Notes under the pieces: generated by a model
Databases searched by the model: none
Told to the model about the DNA's origin: nothing
The model's input: the letters and a program-made list of their open reading frames with translations, nothing else
Made by a program: the position numbers and the translations under genes
Shown: in pieces, positions 37,197 through 49,900 of the stretch
How positions within the stretch are numbered: position 1 is the stretch's first letter
Layout of the letters: every line of letters begins with the position of its first letter
DNA from: CAVXHV01 sp963761445
GTDB taxonomy: Bacteria > Planctomycetota > Planctomycetia > Isosphaerales > Isosphaeraceae
Reading direction: 5' to 3'
DNA: 64,000 bases
Assembly (NCBI GenBank): GCA_963761445.1
Contig: CAVXHV010000018.1
Coordinates: forward strand, 620,001 to 684,000

Positions 37197-39163
37197 ATGA
37201 AATCGAAGCGATGGGCCAGCTCACCCAGAGGAGCCTCGCAGTCTCTGGCCGTTCTTGTCGTAACAGTCGCAGTAGCATTGGGTTGGGTTGCATCGAGCGC
37301 ACGGGGCACGACGGCGCTACCGGCCCAAGATGAAAAGGAAACGCCGTCGTTGGCAAAAACCAGCGACCTGGTCGTGCACGAGTGGGGCACCTTCCTGGGA
37401 ATGAGCAGCGCCGACGGCACCGCTCTGGACGGAATGTATCACGAAGAGCACGCTCTGCCCGCATTCGTGCACGCCCGGACCCGCGACCACCTCAAGCTGC
37501 CGCGCATGCTCCTGAAAGGGGAAACGCCGGTCATCTATTTTTACACCAAGGAACCGCAGAAGGTGCGAGTGGGCGTGCGATTTCCGCAAGGGATCTGGAC
37601 CCAGTGGTATCCCCAGGCCGCGGTGGTGCTCCCAAGCCTCGCAACGCAAGTCGAACAATCGGGCGAGCGGAAGGGCGGGCGCATCTGCTGGTATGCCGAA
37701 GTGATTCCTCGATCGGCGCTGCCGCCTGGCGTCGTCGACCGAAATGGGGCCGTTCCGAATAGCAACAGCATCCTCCCAAAAACCAGCAGCGATGCTCTCT
37801 GGAATCACGCCCGAGAGGTCGATGCCGCGTTCGTCAAGACCGTCGACGCTGCGCGGGCGACGCCGGCCGATGAATATGAGAGGTTCCTCTTCTACCGCGG
37901 CCTGGGCCAGACGCGGTTGCCCTTGCGCATACAGGAAAGCGGCCAGGGAACGCTGACGCTTGATCCGGAGCTCAACCTGGGCGACGGCATCCGCAACATC
38001 TTTGTGCTGCGGGTTGAGGGAGGCCGCGCCGCGTATACGTACCGCCCTGCTCTGCGCCCGGCGAAAGTGCAAGCGGCGTGATCCCGTCGATGGACGAAGC
38101 CATGAGTCTGCCGGAGTTTACCAGGCAGATCGGTGACGACCTGACCGCGCGGCTTGCCGGGTCCGGGCTCTTCGCCAAGGAGGCGCGGGCCATGGTCAAC
38201 ACCTGGCAGAGCAGCTACTTCCAGACCGAGGGAGTTCGCGTGCTCTTTGTTCTGCCGCAATCGTGGACCGACGCGTTCATTCCAATGAACATCGACCCGC
38301 AGCCCAGAAAGATCGTGCGGGTGATGGTGGGGCGCCTCGAGATGGTCTCAGCCCTTCGCCAGCGGAAAGCCGAAGCGGCAATCGCCGGATTTGCCTCGGG
38401 TAACTCGAGCGAAATCGCGCGAGCGTATCGTTTTCTGTTTGATCAGGGCCGCTATGTCGAGCCGATCATCCGGCACGTCGCCAGGACGACGAAAGACGAG
38501 AAACTCAAGGCATTCTGCGGCAAACTGCTGCTAACGGACTTCGTGACGGACCTCCGCGCCGCGCTGCACAATGCCAGCGACGGAAAGCCGCTTGGCCCGG
38601 ATTCCTTGCTGCTTCGAGCTCAGCAAGCGCGGTTGCTGCGCCAGGTAGGCCAGGATTCCCAGGCCAGGTCGGAATCGAGCGCAGTGCTCAAGGCGCTGGG
38701 CACCTTGCTGTCTCCGGGCCAGAGAATCGAGGATTCGCCTGTTGCGGTCGAGATCAGGGCGGCGGCGCTCGAGGCCAGCGGCGACGATGGCCAGGCCGCC
38801 CTGGCGTACACGCGGCGGGTGGAACTGGCCGGTCAAAGCCTGGCTGCGGAGTTTGTCGACTCGCAGGTTCCCGGCATGCGAGACTGGTGGGTTGGCCGCG
38901 CCTATGCCGCTTGCACTCTTCGCAGCAGCCGGCTCGCGGAGGTCGAGAGCTCGCTCCGTACCCAGATTACTCGGCAAGCGAAAACCGGCACCGATCGCGC
39001 CGCCGATCGAACGGCGCGGATGCTGCTCGCGTTCCTTCTCGAGGCACAGGGCAAGGAGAGCCTTGCGATGGCACAGTGGCAGTCGATGGTCACTCAGCCC
39101 GGCCCCACGGCCGCATCCGCCCCGGCCTCGGAGCCCGCGGTTTCGGCCAAGACCGGGATCTGA
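37197..39163 (+). CDS. Large secreted protein of unknown function ('VVHEWGTF' family), one frameshift
   Basis: ATG 37197 is preceded by GGAGGTGA at good spacing and begins MKSKRWASSPRGASQSLAVL, a signal peptide to ~residue 35. The mature part starts with LVVHEWGTFLGMSSADGTAL, then MYHEEHALPAFVHARTRDHL, LLKGETPVIYFYTKEPQKVR and RICWYAEVIP, a pattern I know from planctomycete proteins without assigned function. A slip near 38065 (LRP to GESASGVIPS) joins the second half: MDEAMSLPEFTRQIGDDLTA, YFQTEGVRVLFVLPQSWTDA, and a helical TPR-like C-terminus (DDGQAALAYTRRVELAGQSL). Total ~655 residues. Periplasmic; role unknown. Confidence 0.7.
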
Positions 39164-39196
39164 GCAATTACGTGGAGCAACGGACTCGAGCGTAGA

Positions 39197-39798
39197 ATGG
39201 TACGCATGACCTCACCGGTAAACATCATTCAGGAATTCGCGGACCGGCCGCTCGGGCCCGAAGAGCTCGAGCGGTTCCGCGCCTATCTGGATTTGCTGGC
39301 CCGGCTGGAAGTCGCACCACGGCTGCGCGACAAGGTCGATCTCTCCGGCGTCGTGCAGCAAACGCTTCTCGAAGCCCACCAGGGAATGATCGAGCAACCG
39401 CGATCGGCGCGGACGGCTCCTGAGGTTGCCGGCTGGCTGCGGTCGATCTTGAGCCACAATCTCGCGGACGTGCTGCGAAAGCTGACGGCACACAAACGAG
39501 ACTTTCGGCGCGAGTTCTCGCTCGAGCGGGCATCGACCAATCGGCGTCGCGGCTCGAGCAGTGGCTGGCGGCCGAGCAGTCCTCGCCTAGCGGGCAGGCG
39601 ATGCGGCAGGAAGAGCTGCTCAGGATGGCCGAGTCGCTTGCCACGCTGCCCGACGGCCAGCGCCGCTCGATCGAGCTCCATCACTTGCAGGGCCGGCCCC
39701 TGGCCCAGATCGCGCTCGAGCTCGGGACGACCAAGTCGGCCGTCGCGGGTATGCTCCATCGTGGACTCAAAGCGCTACGGAAGAATCTGGAACGCTGA
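39197..39798 (+). CDS. Sigma-70 family (ECF-like) RNA polymerase sigma factor, one frameshift
   Basis: About 200 residues from ATG 39197 or 39206. Region 2-like part: LEVAPRLRDKVDLSGVVQQT, LLEAHQG and AGWLRSILSHNLADVLRKLT. Slip near 39540, then SASRLEQWLAAEQ, LATLPDGQRRSIELHHLQGR, PLAQIALELGTTKSAVAGML, HRGLKALRKNL, a clean region 4. This is the planctomycete-specific ECF type (DLSGVVQQTLLEA). It ends 16 bases before the WD40 kinase, so sigma and kinase form an operon. Confidence 0.85.
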
Positions 39799-39813
39799 AC
39801 CGAGGCTCCTGTC

Positions 39814-42800
39814 ATGTCTGCAATCGCCAAGCACTCATCCGAGCCAGATCGCGATCGCTCTGCCACCGGTGAGCAACGGCTCGACGATGTCATTGCCAGT
39901 TATCTGGAGGCGGTCGAATCAGGTACTGCCATCGATCGTTCCGCCCTGAAGGCCGAACACCCGGATCTGGCGGCAGAGCTTTCGATCTTCTTCGCCAACC
40001 AGGACCACCTGGCGCGACTGACCGCCCCGCTTCGAGACGGAACGACCGGACTTCCAGCCCACGAGCGCGAAGCAGTTGATTGCGATCTCGAACCTCCCGG
40101 GTGCCCGGCAACCGTGCCCTTTCCCGGCGTTGCGACCGCGCCAGGCGAAAACGGGCGACCCGGCGGCCGCGGGCGTGCCCAGAGTGGCGAGCCCGGACCG
40201 GACCGCAGCCAGGCACGCGAGTCGAGAGTCAGCTACTTCGGTGATTATGAGCTCATCGAGGTCATCGCGCAGGGCGGGATGGGCGTCGTTTACAAGGCCC
40301 GCCAGGTGAGCTTGAACCGCACGCTGGCGGTCAAGATGGTGCGCGCAGGACGGTTCGCGACCTCCGACGATTTGCAGCGATTCCGTCTCGAGGCCGAAGC
40401 GGCCGCGCATCTCGATCACCCGCACATCGTACCTATCTACGAAGTGGGCGAGCACGACGGCCATCACTATTTCAGCATGAAACTCGTGGACGGCGGCAAC
40501 CTGGCCGCACAGGCTCATCGTTTTCCCGCCGCGCCCGCGCGGCCGCGAAAGTGACCGCGACGGTCGCGCGGGCCGTGCATTATGTCCATCAGCGCGGCAT
40601 CCTCCACCGCGATCTGAAACCGGCGAACATTCTGATTTCCGGCCGGAGTGATTCGCCGCTCGAGGAACTGGTTCCCCTGGTCACCGACTTTGGGCTGGCC
40701 AAGCGCGTCGAGGGCTCTTCCGCCGCGCTGACGCAGTCGGGCTCGATCGCGGCGACGCCGAGCTACATGGCACCCGAGCAGGCCGAGGGGCGCCGCGAAT
40801 CGGTGACGACGGCGACGGATGTTCACGCCCTGGGGGCGATTCTTTTCGAGCTGCTGACCGGCCGCCCGCCCTTCCGCGCGGAAACGATGCTCGAAACGCT
40901 GCGCCTGGTTCGCGAAAAGGATCCGGAACGTCCCGGCGCGCTCAATCCCCGGGTCGATCGCGACCTGGAGACGATCGTGCTCAAGTGCCTGGAGAAGAAT
41001 CCGCTCAAGCGTTACCATTCGGCCGAAGCACTGGCGGAAGACCTCGAGCGCTGGCTGGCGGATTTACCGATCCGGGCGCGGCCGGCGACGCGAGTCGAGC
41101 GCGCAGTCAAGTGGGTGCGCCGTCGTCCGGCGGCCGCTGGCCTCATTCTGTTCGCAACCATCGCCGCGCTCGCCAGCGCGGCGGCGATCCGCGGATACAT
41201 CAGCACCACCGAGCTTCGCGAACAGCAACATCGCTCCGAGCAGGCGGTCTTGATCAGGCAGGCCCAGAGGCGGCGAGCCGAGGATGAAGGCTACGCCGGA
41301 CAGATCCTCGCGATTGATGGTCTGCTGTCGAACACCCATCCAGCTCGCGATGACCCGGGTTTGATCGCCGCCGAGCTGGAACGGTCCCCGCCGCGGCTGC
41401 GAGGCTGGGAGTGGGGGTATCTGAAGAACCGGCTCAGTGGCGACACCCTGACGATCACGGGACATTCGGCCCTTGTCTGCGGCAGCGATTTTCGACCCGG
41501 CAACTGGGACGGGCGGTGCGCGTCGGAGCTTCCCTCCGGCTCGATCTGGGATACCGGCAACGAAGTCCGGAGCCGCCGGCTTCATGGCCCCGACACCACC
41601 TCCTTTGGCGCGGCGATCGATCGCAGCGGAACGCGGCTGGCCACAGCCGGATCCGATGGGCAGGTCAAGGTCTGGAATGTCGTCGACGGCCGGCTTGAGC
41701 ATGCCTTTCGCGCTCACGAGGGCTGGGCGGCCGACGTCGCCTTCAGCCCCGATGGCAATCGGATCGCATCGGCCGGACAGGATGACAGGGTGCGCATCTG
41801 GAACCTTGTGCAAAAACCGATCGCGCCGAGCGCGAATCCGGTCTGTTCCCTGGTCATTGCCGCGGAATGCGGCGGAGTCTTCGGCGTCGCCTGGAGCGCC
41901 GATGGCAAGCGGCTCGCCGCAGCCGGCCGCGACGGGACCGTCCGCGTCTGGGACATCTCACAATCGACACCCCGGGAACCCGTCGTCTTTCGGGGACATG
42001 AGGGTGAGGCCTGGTGCGTTGCCTTTGATCCGCGTGGACATTGGATCGCATCGGGGGGAGCCGATCGTTGTGTGCGCATCTGGGATGCGTCCACCGGCAA
42101 GGAACGGAGCACGTTCCATGCGGCGGCGAGCCGGGTGAACGCGATCGCGTTTAGCCCCGACGGAATCGGGCTCGCAACCGGAAGCCTGGATGGCCCGATC
42201 GGTCTCTGGAATTCGCATACCGGAGATCCCGTTGCCATCCTGCGCGGCCATGCCGAGCCCGTTTTCGAGCTGGCATTCAACAGCGATGGAACGAAGCTGA
42301 TCTCGGCCGGCCAGCACGCGACGATCAAGCTCTGGGACCTGACATCCGCAGGCGGAGCACGCGTTTTTCGAGTCGCAGAACCCGGCAAAGACCTGAAGGC
42401 GATCTCCACGGGCGAGTCGCGGTTCGTGCGCTGGGTTGGTGGCGTCGCGTTTCGGCCGGACGGAGCGCAGCTTGCGGCCGCGGGCACGCACGAGACCTTG
42501 GCGCTCTGGAATCTGCACTCGGGAAATCTCGAGCGAACGCTGCAAACACCGAGGGGGAGCGCGTTCGCGCTTGCCTATGATCCGGCGGGCGGCCGCCTGG
42601 CGTTCGCGGGGAGCGATCGCTCGGTTCGGGTCCATCACATAAAGAGCGGCGGCGCGCCCGTCGTCATCGCGGACCACGTCGAGGGAATCGCGAGCGTCGC
42701 ATTCAGTCACGACGGCAAGATCATCGCGACCGGTGGGGGTGATCCCCCCGAAATCATCCAGCAACCGCTGGGGAAGTTTACAGAGGCCAGCAGCGACGAA

Positions 42801-43391
42801 CGCCGCATTCGGCTGTGGGACTCATCGAGTCGCGCGCCCGGGCAAACATTCCGCGGGCACACCGGCCCGATTCACGCGATTGTCTTCAGCCGGGACGACA
42901 AGCGGCTGATCTCGGCGGGCGCCGATGGCTGCGTGCGGGTTTGGAACGTCAAGACGGGCGAAGAGATCTTCACGCTGAAAGACTTTACGAACCCGCTTTT
43001 CGCACTGGCGCTCAGTCCCGACGGAACGACAATTGCGGCCGCTGGAGCGGACAGGACGATCGCCTGCTGGGACGTGGCGACCGGCCGTTTGATTGATAAG
43101 CTCGAGGGTCACATCAACTTTGTGATGGGCATCGCGTTCAGCCCGGACGGGTCCCGGCTGGCGTCCGCGGGCGCCGATCAAACCGTGCGCATCTGGGACG
43201 TCGCCCGCGGCCGCGAGCTACTGGTCCTCCGCGGCCCGCAGGATCGCGTGCACGCCGTCGCGTTCAGCCCGGACGGCGGTTCACTCGCCGCGGCGTCGGC
43301 GGACGGCTCGATACGCCTGTGGGAAAGTGTGCCCGCCGCCGAGGTGAAAGGAATTGCAGCCACCACGACCGAGACCCGCCGCGCTGACTAG
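39814..43391 (+). CDS. Ser/Thr protein kinase with C-terminal WD40 propeller, one frameshift
   Basis: About 1190 residues. The N-terminal ~110 residues (LDDVIASYLEAVESGTAIDR, HPDLAAELSIFF) are the helical leader common to planctomycete kinases. Kinase domain: YELIEVIAQGGMGVVYKARQ, LAVKMVRAG, slip near 40515, GILHRDLKPANILIS, VTDFGLAKRV, SYMAPEQAEG. One membrane helix near ~420 (PAAAGLILFATIAALASAAA). Then about 12 WD40 repeats ending in the 'FSPDG..LASAG.D..VRIWD' pattern (VAFSPDGNRIASAGQDDRVR, IAFSPDGSRLASAGADQTVR), enough for one or two propellers outside the membrane. Its upstream sigma gene and the opposing sigma/kinase pair (43482-46405) make a signalling island. Confidence 0.88.
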
Positions 43392-43481
43392 CCCAGTGCC
43401 GCGACCGCGCCCATCGAGCAGAATTCGATCGCGGGTGAGCCAGCCCATCTCTGGGCAACTCCTCGACGCCCCTCGCCTTTA

Positions 43482-45783
43482 TCAGTTGAGCGACACAGCC
43501 ACCCTGAAGCCCAGCCAGTCCAGTCGAGTCTCTTGCGGATGTCCTTGTCGGGCCGCTGACCGGCAAAAGTCGGTGTCGAAAACGCTCGCTCCCCGGATCA
43601 TCCGCTGCTCGCAGTCCGTCGGCCCCTGCGGATCGCTCACCAGCGAATGTTCATGATACCCACCATCGTCGCCATCCTGGCACCATTCCCACGCGTTTCC
43701 AATCATGTCGTACAAACGCCACGCGTTCGGCTTCATCACGCCCACGGGATGAACCCTCTGTTCGGAATTCTTCTGGTACCAGGCGTACTCGCCCAGCTTC
43801 GACTCATCGTCGCCGAACGGGTATCGCGTCGTGCTCCCTGCCCGGCATGCATACTCCCACTCGGCCTCCGTCGGCAATCGGTAGCCACGGCCGTCGATCG
43901 CGATGACCGTCACCGCGCTCGTCTGCTCCGTGCCCATGATGTGATAATAAGGGGCCCGATGATCCCTCATGCTGAGCGTATTACAAAAGGTCACCGCATC
44001 CAGCCAGGACACCATGGTGACCGGCAGATCATCCGGACCCTCGCTGAGGCTGGGATCACTGCCCATCACGGCTCGATATTGTGCCCTGGTCACCTCCCGG
44101 CTGCTCAGAGCGAACGCCCGGCCGATCTCGACAGGATGCTGCGGACGCTCGTTCTCGAAACCCTCGCCGTCTGATGATCCCATCAAAAATCGGCCAGGCG
44201 GAAACGCGCACCCACTCGAAACCAAGCGAGTTCGCGTAGCCGCCGATGATCAGGTGCGCCCGACGGTCCGTCGCTCTCGGCCCGGCGATGTCGCTCGTCG
44301 CTCGAGCGTCACTTGTCGAAGACGCCCGCTGTTTCAACACCCCCCAGGCCACAACCGCAATCGCGACGATGCCGAGCATGATCGCGGCGATGGCCAGGAT
44401 AGGGCGCTTGAGACCGATCAAAGCACGCTGCTCCAAACGCTTCGACCCCAAAGTTTCCACTCGTGAAAACATGGGCGCGCCACTCCGCGAGCGTTGCCCC
44501 GTTTCGATCGCCTCCAGTCGAATCGTTTGTGATTCTGGAGAGCTACGAGCTGCGGCCGCGCGTTTTGTCAGCCACCCTTGCAGCGCTTCCTGAAGCGCCG
44601 GCATCGACGCATAGCGCTCGCCGATCTTCTTGGCCATCGCCTTCTGGCATATTGACTCGAGATCCCGATCGATCTCCGGCCGAAGCGTCGACAATGGCGC
44701 CGGCTCTTGCACGAGAATAAGCCCGAGCACGCGGGTGTCCGGTCCGCGAAACGGGCGCTGGCCGGCGAGCAGCTCATACAGGATCACACCGAGGCTGTAC
44801 ACGTCGCACGCCGGTCCGATCAGTTCTCGCAAGCCTTCGACCTGCTCCGGCGCCATGTAATGTGGAGTGCCCAGGAGCGCGCCGCTGGTTGTCAGATCGG
44901 ACGCCTCGGCTTCCAGCCGGCGCGCCAGCCCGAAATCCATGATGATCGGCTCGCCGCGTTCCTCGACCATGACGTTGGATGGTTTGAGGTCGCGGTGAAC
45001 GATGCCGCGGCGGTGGGCCTCGGCCATGGCCAGTGCCAGCCGCAACACCAGGGCGACGGCCCGCTCTTCCTCGAATGGACGTCCCGGTTCGATCAGCGTG
45101 GCCAGCGAATGTCCCTCGACGTAGGCCATCGCAATGAAGTGCCGGCCGCCGATCTGCCCCACGTCATGGATCCGGCAGAAACTCGGATGATCGAACGCCG
45201 CCACAACGCGCGCCTCGCGCAGAAAGCGCTCGACCGCCTCCGGGTGCCGCTCAAATTCGGCGTGGGGAATCTTGAGCGCGACGAGGCGATCGAGGGCCAG
45301 ATCGCGAGCAAGATAGACGACGGCCATGCCCCCCTGCCCCAGTCGCTTGATGATCCGGTAGCGCTCAATCGCATGAGCCGGTGGTAGCAACTCGCCTTGC
45401 CCTCTCCCGGCTGGCTCGTCCGGGCTTTCCAGTGGATCGCGGACGTAAAACTCTGTCTCGTCCCCGCTCGGGCCCATCACCTCTTCCACCGCGAATTGCC
45501 TCTCGAGCGTTTCCGATTGCTCGGGAAACCGCTCGATGAAGTCCGCAGGTGCGGGCGATTCGCCGAGCTCGCGCCGTAATAGAAACTCGTGATAAACCAG
45601 GTCCACGATTGCCGCGGGGTCGTCGAAGAGCGCCGGGTTGCGCGCGAGCAGATCCTCAACAAGTACACGCTCTCCCCGCTTCCAGAGCTCACCTTGTTCG
45701 TCGAGCACTTCGTCGAGCAGGACCCGCCGGCTGAGATCGGACGATCGGTCGCTCTGCATTTCGGTCGTTCCGCAGGAATGCAC
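43482..45783 (-). CDS. Ser/Thr protein kinase fused to an FGE/SUMF1-type domain, one frameshift
   Basis: About 765 residues from ATG 45783 or the in-frame ATG at 45759. Leader (LDEQGELWKRGERVLVEDLL, DLVYHEFLLRRELGESPAPA), kinase domain (YRIIKRLGQGGMAVVYLARD, LVALKIP, GIVHRDLKPSNVMVEE, IMDFGLARRLEA, HYMAPEQVEGL), membrane helix near ~475 (PILAIAAIMLGIVAIAVVAW). Then SLGFEWVRVSA and, after a slip near 44195, the formylglycine-generating-enzyme fold: FPPGRFLMGSSDGEGFENER, TRAQYRAVMG, GYRLPTEAEWEYACRAGS, MIGNAWEWCQDG, MIRGASVFDTDFCRSAA, LGFRV. In such fusions the FGE-like domain is usually taken as a ligand-binding C-type-lectin-like module. Lies 17 bases after a sigma gene. Confidence 0.85.
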
Positions 45784-45800
45784 CGGAGATCTGAAGACCG

Positions 45801-46405
45801 TCAGATCGTCGAGACGCCGGCCTCCCGGATCCTGTCTCGAACGCGCTGAGTTGCCCGCACGAGCTTCTTGCGCACTGCATCCTCGCTGCTTCCCAGCCCG
45901 GCCGCAATCTCACCCCAAGTCTTGCCGTCAACTTTTTGGACCAGGATCTCCAGCTCGTCTGTCGCGAGGTGCTTGAGAACCGCCTCCAGGAAGTCCTTGT
46001 CGTCTACGTCCTTCTCCGGTCCGAAGCTCGAGCCCGCTTGCTCGATCTCCCAATCGTCGCCGAGAGCCCGGCGCAGGATCACGCCCGCGTTGCGGGCTTT
46101 CGAGGCGATATGCAGCCGGGCCATGCTCTTCAACAGTTTTTCCAGCTCGACGGGCCGACTTAAATCGTACCGTCCCGACCGCAAATGCTGGAAGAAACTC
46201 TGGAGCACCGATTGGCAGATATCAGACGCCCCGACCTGCGGGCCGAGGCGGTCGCGGTCCGCACGCCGCCGCATCCGGAACCGCACGAACCGCAGGACAA
46301 ACGGCTCGAACTGCCGCACGAGCTCTGCTGCGGCATTCTGGTCGCCGGCGCGGACGAGCCGGATCAGATCGGAGAAATCGTGTGGCTCGATCGTCGTTCA
46401 CTCCA
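45801..46405 (-). CDS. ECF sigma factor, N-terminus frameshifted
   Basis: About 200 residues. The solid part begins SDLIRLVRAGDQNAAAELVR, then QFEPFVLRFVRFRMRRRADR, VGASDICQSVLQSFFQHLRS (region 2), LEKLLKSMARLHIASKARNA and a region 4 at the C-terminus (LATDELEILVQKVDGKTWGE, IAAGLGSSEDAVRKKLVRAT). No ATG is found in this frame before a stop. The GTG at 46405 in the next frame (VNDDRAT) joins plausibly by one slip near 46385; the GTG at 46319 is the only intact-frame alternative and would remove part of region 2. Operon with the kinase-FGE gene downstream. Confidence 0.8.
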
Positions 46406-46987
46406 CGCGTCACTCGCGCGTTAAGTTTTTTTGTGTCCGGTTTGCCGCACTCCGTGCGGTATTCAAGAAGGTGGTTCGAGACCCGCGAATCGCGGCTGAC
46501 TGCGAACCTTCTCATTTCAGCGATCCCGATCCCCTCCAGTCCAGTCAACGAAGGCTCGCGCTGCAAAAAAGCAACGCCCCACCCCTCGCGCAAACCCAAA
46601 TCATGACGAGCCGGCTCCGCCCGGCGATCGTCTTAACCGTTTGGCTTCGATGCACTTGGTCATTGTCTTCAGGGCCTCGCATCCCATTCCCTCCAATTAG
46701 AACTCGAACACTTCAGTTGATTTCATTGCAATCGAGCGTCTCGCGCGGACATTTCCGGATTCATCAGGCAAATCAGCCGATTTCAGAAAGTTCGTGTCCG
46801 GTTCGCCAGCGTCGACACGGTATTACAGCTAGGAGCGCGAATCGAAACGGAACCGATCCGCCCCGGACATCATTATTGAAACTGCTCGAATCGGGTCTAG
46901 CGAGCGGTGCTCCCTGAATTCGGACTCAGTGCAAAACCCGCGCCAGACACACACCGTCCGTGCGTGTTCATCAGAAAGGCATGCGCC
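46406..46987. repeat. Intergenic region with a REP-like hairpin
   Basis: Nearly 600 bases between divergent genes. It holds a perfect hairpin at 46445-46459 ('ccgcactccgtgcgg') within the sequence 'gtgtccggtttgccgcactc'. A related, imperfect unit, 'gtgtccggttcgccagc', sits at ~46794. Otherwise nothing recognisable. It must contain the promoters of the sigma gene and of the surface-protein gene. Confidence 0.5.
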
Positions 46988-49900
46988 ATGGGTAGGAGTA
47001 GCCATTGGGGTTTCCGGCGTCCCAAGGTTTTCAAGCTCTCGAGGCGCCGTCGCCTGCCGAGGGTCGAGCTCCTTGAAACTCGACAGCTCCTCAGTACGTT
47101 CTATGTCTCAAACACCTACGACCATGGTACCGGATCGCTTCGCTATGCGATCAACCAGGCCAACGTGGACCCGATCAGCAACGGCGCGGATTTGATCGAA
47201 CCCATCGGGTCCATCGGACCGATCATTCTCGGAAAGGGGCTGCCGGAGGTGACCCGTGCCGACGTCACGCTCGAAGACCTCACCATCGTCGGCAACGGCA
47301 CTGGTGCCACCAGCGGCACCGGTAGCAGCAACAGCGGTGCTCCTCCTCTAAGCACGGCCAACGGGTTGTCTATCGGAGGGGGCAGCGACGCGGTCTCCGG
47401 TTTTGGAGTCACCGGCTTCGGCGGTTCGGGAATCTACGTTTCGGCGGGCGCGGTGGATATTTCCCAGAGCGTGGTTTCCGGAATTGGCGCCAACGGAATC
47501 ACCCTCGTCTCGTCGGGCAACCTGGTGGTCGGCAATATCGTCGGGCTGAACGCGGCTGGAAACGCGGCTGACGCGAACACGGATTCCGGAATCGTGATCT
47601 CCGGTGGCGCCGACAACACGATCGGGGGTACTGGCGCCGGCCAGGGCAACGTCGTTTCGGGGAACGATGCCACGGGCATCGCCCTCTTAGGCGGCAGTGC
47701 AACCGGGAACCTCGTCGAGGGTAACTACGTGGGCACGGACGCGACCGGCACGTTTGCGATCGGTAACGTGTCGGACGGCATCCTGGTTTTTGATGGTGCT
47801 TCGAGCAATACGATCGGCCCGGGCAACGTCATCTCGGGGAACCAGTCCGCGGGCCTCTTCATCTTCGACGATGGCACGGCCACCTCGGATAACCTCGTCG
47901 TGGGTAATTTGATCGGTACTGACAAGAACGGTACCGTCGCCATCGGCAACAGCGATGAGGGCATCTATATCGGCGACGGCGCCAGTAGCAATACGGTCGG
48001 CGGCGCGTTCACAAGCGACCGGAATATCATCTCGGGAAACAATGGCGACGGAATTCAGTTCGGTGACACGGGCACGACCCTCAACGTGGTCGAGGGCAAC
48101 TTTATCGGCACGGACTTCACCGGAACCGTCGGTCTGGGCAACACCGGCAACGGGATATCAATCATTGACGGGGCCTCGGACGAGACAATCGGAGGAGTAA
48201 GTTCCGGCATCGGGGAGCTTGTGGTTTCGAGATCACCAGGCAACGTCATCGCGGACAACGGCGAAAATGGCATCTGGATGGCGCAGGATGGATCGTCGAA
48301 CGCGGTCCCGTCGAACATCCTGATCGAAGGCAACTTCATAGGAGTCGATAAGACCGGGTCCGTCGCTCTGGGAAACGGCTTCTGGGGTATCATCGCCGAT
48401 AATTCAGCCTCCGATTCGATCGGCGGCACGGTTTCCGGGGCGGGCAACGTGATCTCGGCCAACAACCAGGGAGGGCTCGCGATCTACGGTGGCGACTCAA
48501 CCGATGATCTGGTCGCGGGGAATCTTATCGGGACCGACAGCACCGGAAGCATCGCACTCGGGAATGCGTACAGCGGTGTCTATGTCGGCAGCGGGTCCGA
48601 GTTTTCGGACAATACCCCAGGATCGGCATCGTACACGACAATCGGTGGAACGGTCGCCGGCGCGGGCAACCTCATCTCGGGCAATGACACCGCCTTGACC
48701 GGCAACGGCGGGATCGTCGTCGACGGCTCCGGTGCCTCCGACAACTTGATTGCGGGAAACCAAATCGGCGTCGTTCTCGGCGATACCGGGGCGCTGGCGA
48801 ACCAGGGAATCGGTGTCCACATCTTCGGCGGGGCGACGGACAACACGGTCGGCGGTACGACCACCGTCGCCGGTAACACGATCGCCGACAACACGTTCGA
48901 CGGAGTAAACCTGAGCGGCCCATTGACGTCGGGCAACGTCGTCGCCGGCAACACGATCTCCGACAACGGGGACGATGGCGTGGGCGTCTCGAGTAGCAGC
49001 TCCAGCAGCACCAGCGGCCCCACCGGCAACTTCATCGGCGGGTTCTCGAGTGCCTACGGCAACGACATCAGCGGCAACAAAGGCGCCGGCATTTACGTCT
49101 TGGGCAGCGCGATTTCGGGCAACCTTTTCGCGGCCAACACCATCTCGGGCAATGCGGGCGACGGCGTAGACATCTTCGCCAACAAGGTCGGCGGCCCCAC
49201 GGGCAACACCGTCGGCGGCACCTCTCCCGCCGACGCCAACACAATCGTCTCCAACGTCGACGGCGGCGTGGACATCTCCGGCTCAGGGACCTCGGATAAC
49301 ACCGTGGAGGGGAATTTTATCGGCACCAACTCCTCCGACGCCACCGGCCTGGGCAATGGGCTGGTCGGCGTGACGATCTTCGGCGGCGCCACCGACAACA
49401 CCATCGGCGGCGTGCCCATCTCCGTCGACGGCTTCCATTCCGATTCCGTAAGCTCTTACGCCAATACCATCGTCAGCAACGGCGCGGGCGGCGTCGACAT
49501 CGAGAACTCGGGCACGACGGGCAACGTGGTCGAGGGGAATTACATCGGCACCGACTCGGGCGGCGACACCGGGTTGGGCAACATCGCCAACGGAGTCGAG
49601 ATCCTGGACGGCGCATCGGGCAACACGATCGGTGGCACGATTGCCGGCGCGGGCAACGTCATCGCCTTCAACGGAGACAATGGGGTGCAAGTGGGCAACA
49701 GTGTCCATGACGCAGCCCTGGAGAATGCGATCCTCGAGAACTCGATCTTCTCGAACACGGATCTGGGCATCGACATCGACAACTCGGCCCCTCAGGCCGC
49801 GCCCGTGCTGGGTGTCGCGTTCAGCAGCTCCACCCAGACGTCGATCAGCGGCACTGTCACGGGAGCCGACAACACGACGCTCCGGGTTGAATTCTTCTCC

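Noticed and set aside
47500..49700. Possible CRISPR-like array of short repeats
   Set aside because: The repeated 'ggcaacgtcat...' units are coding beta-helix turns in one clean frame, without constant repeats and unique spacers.
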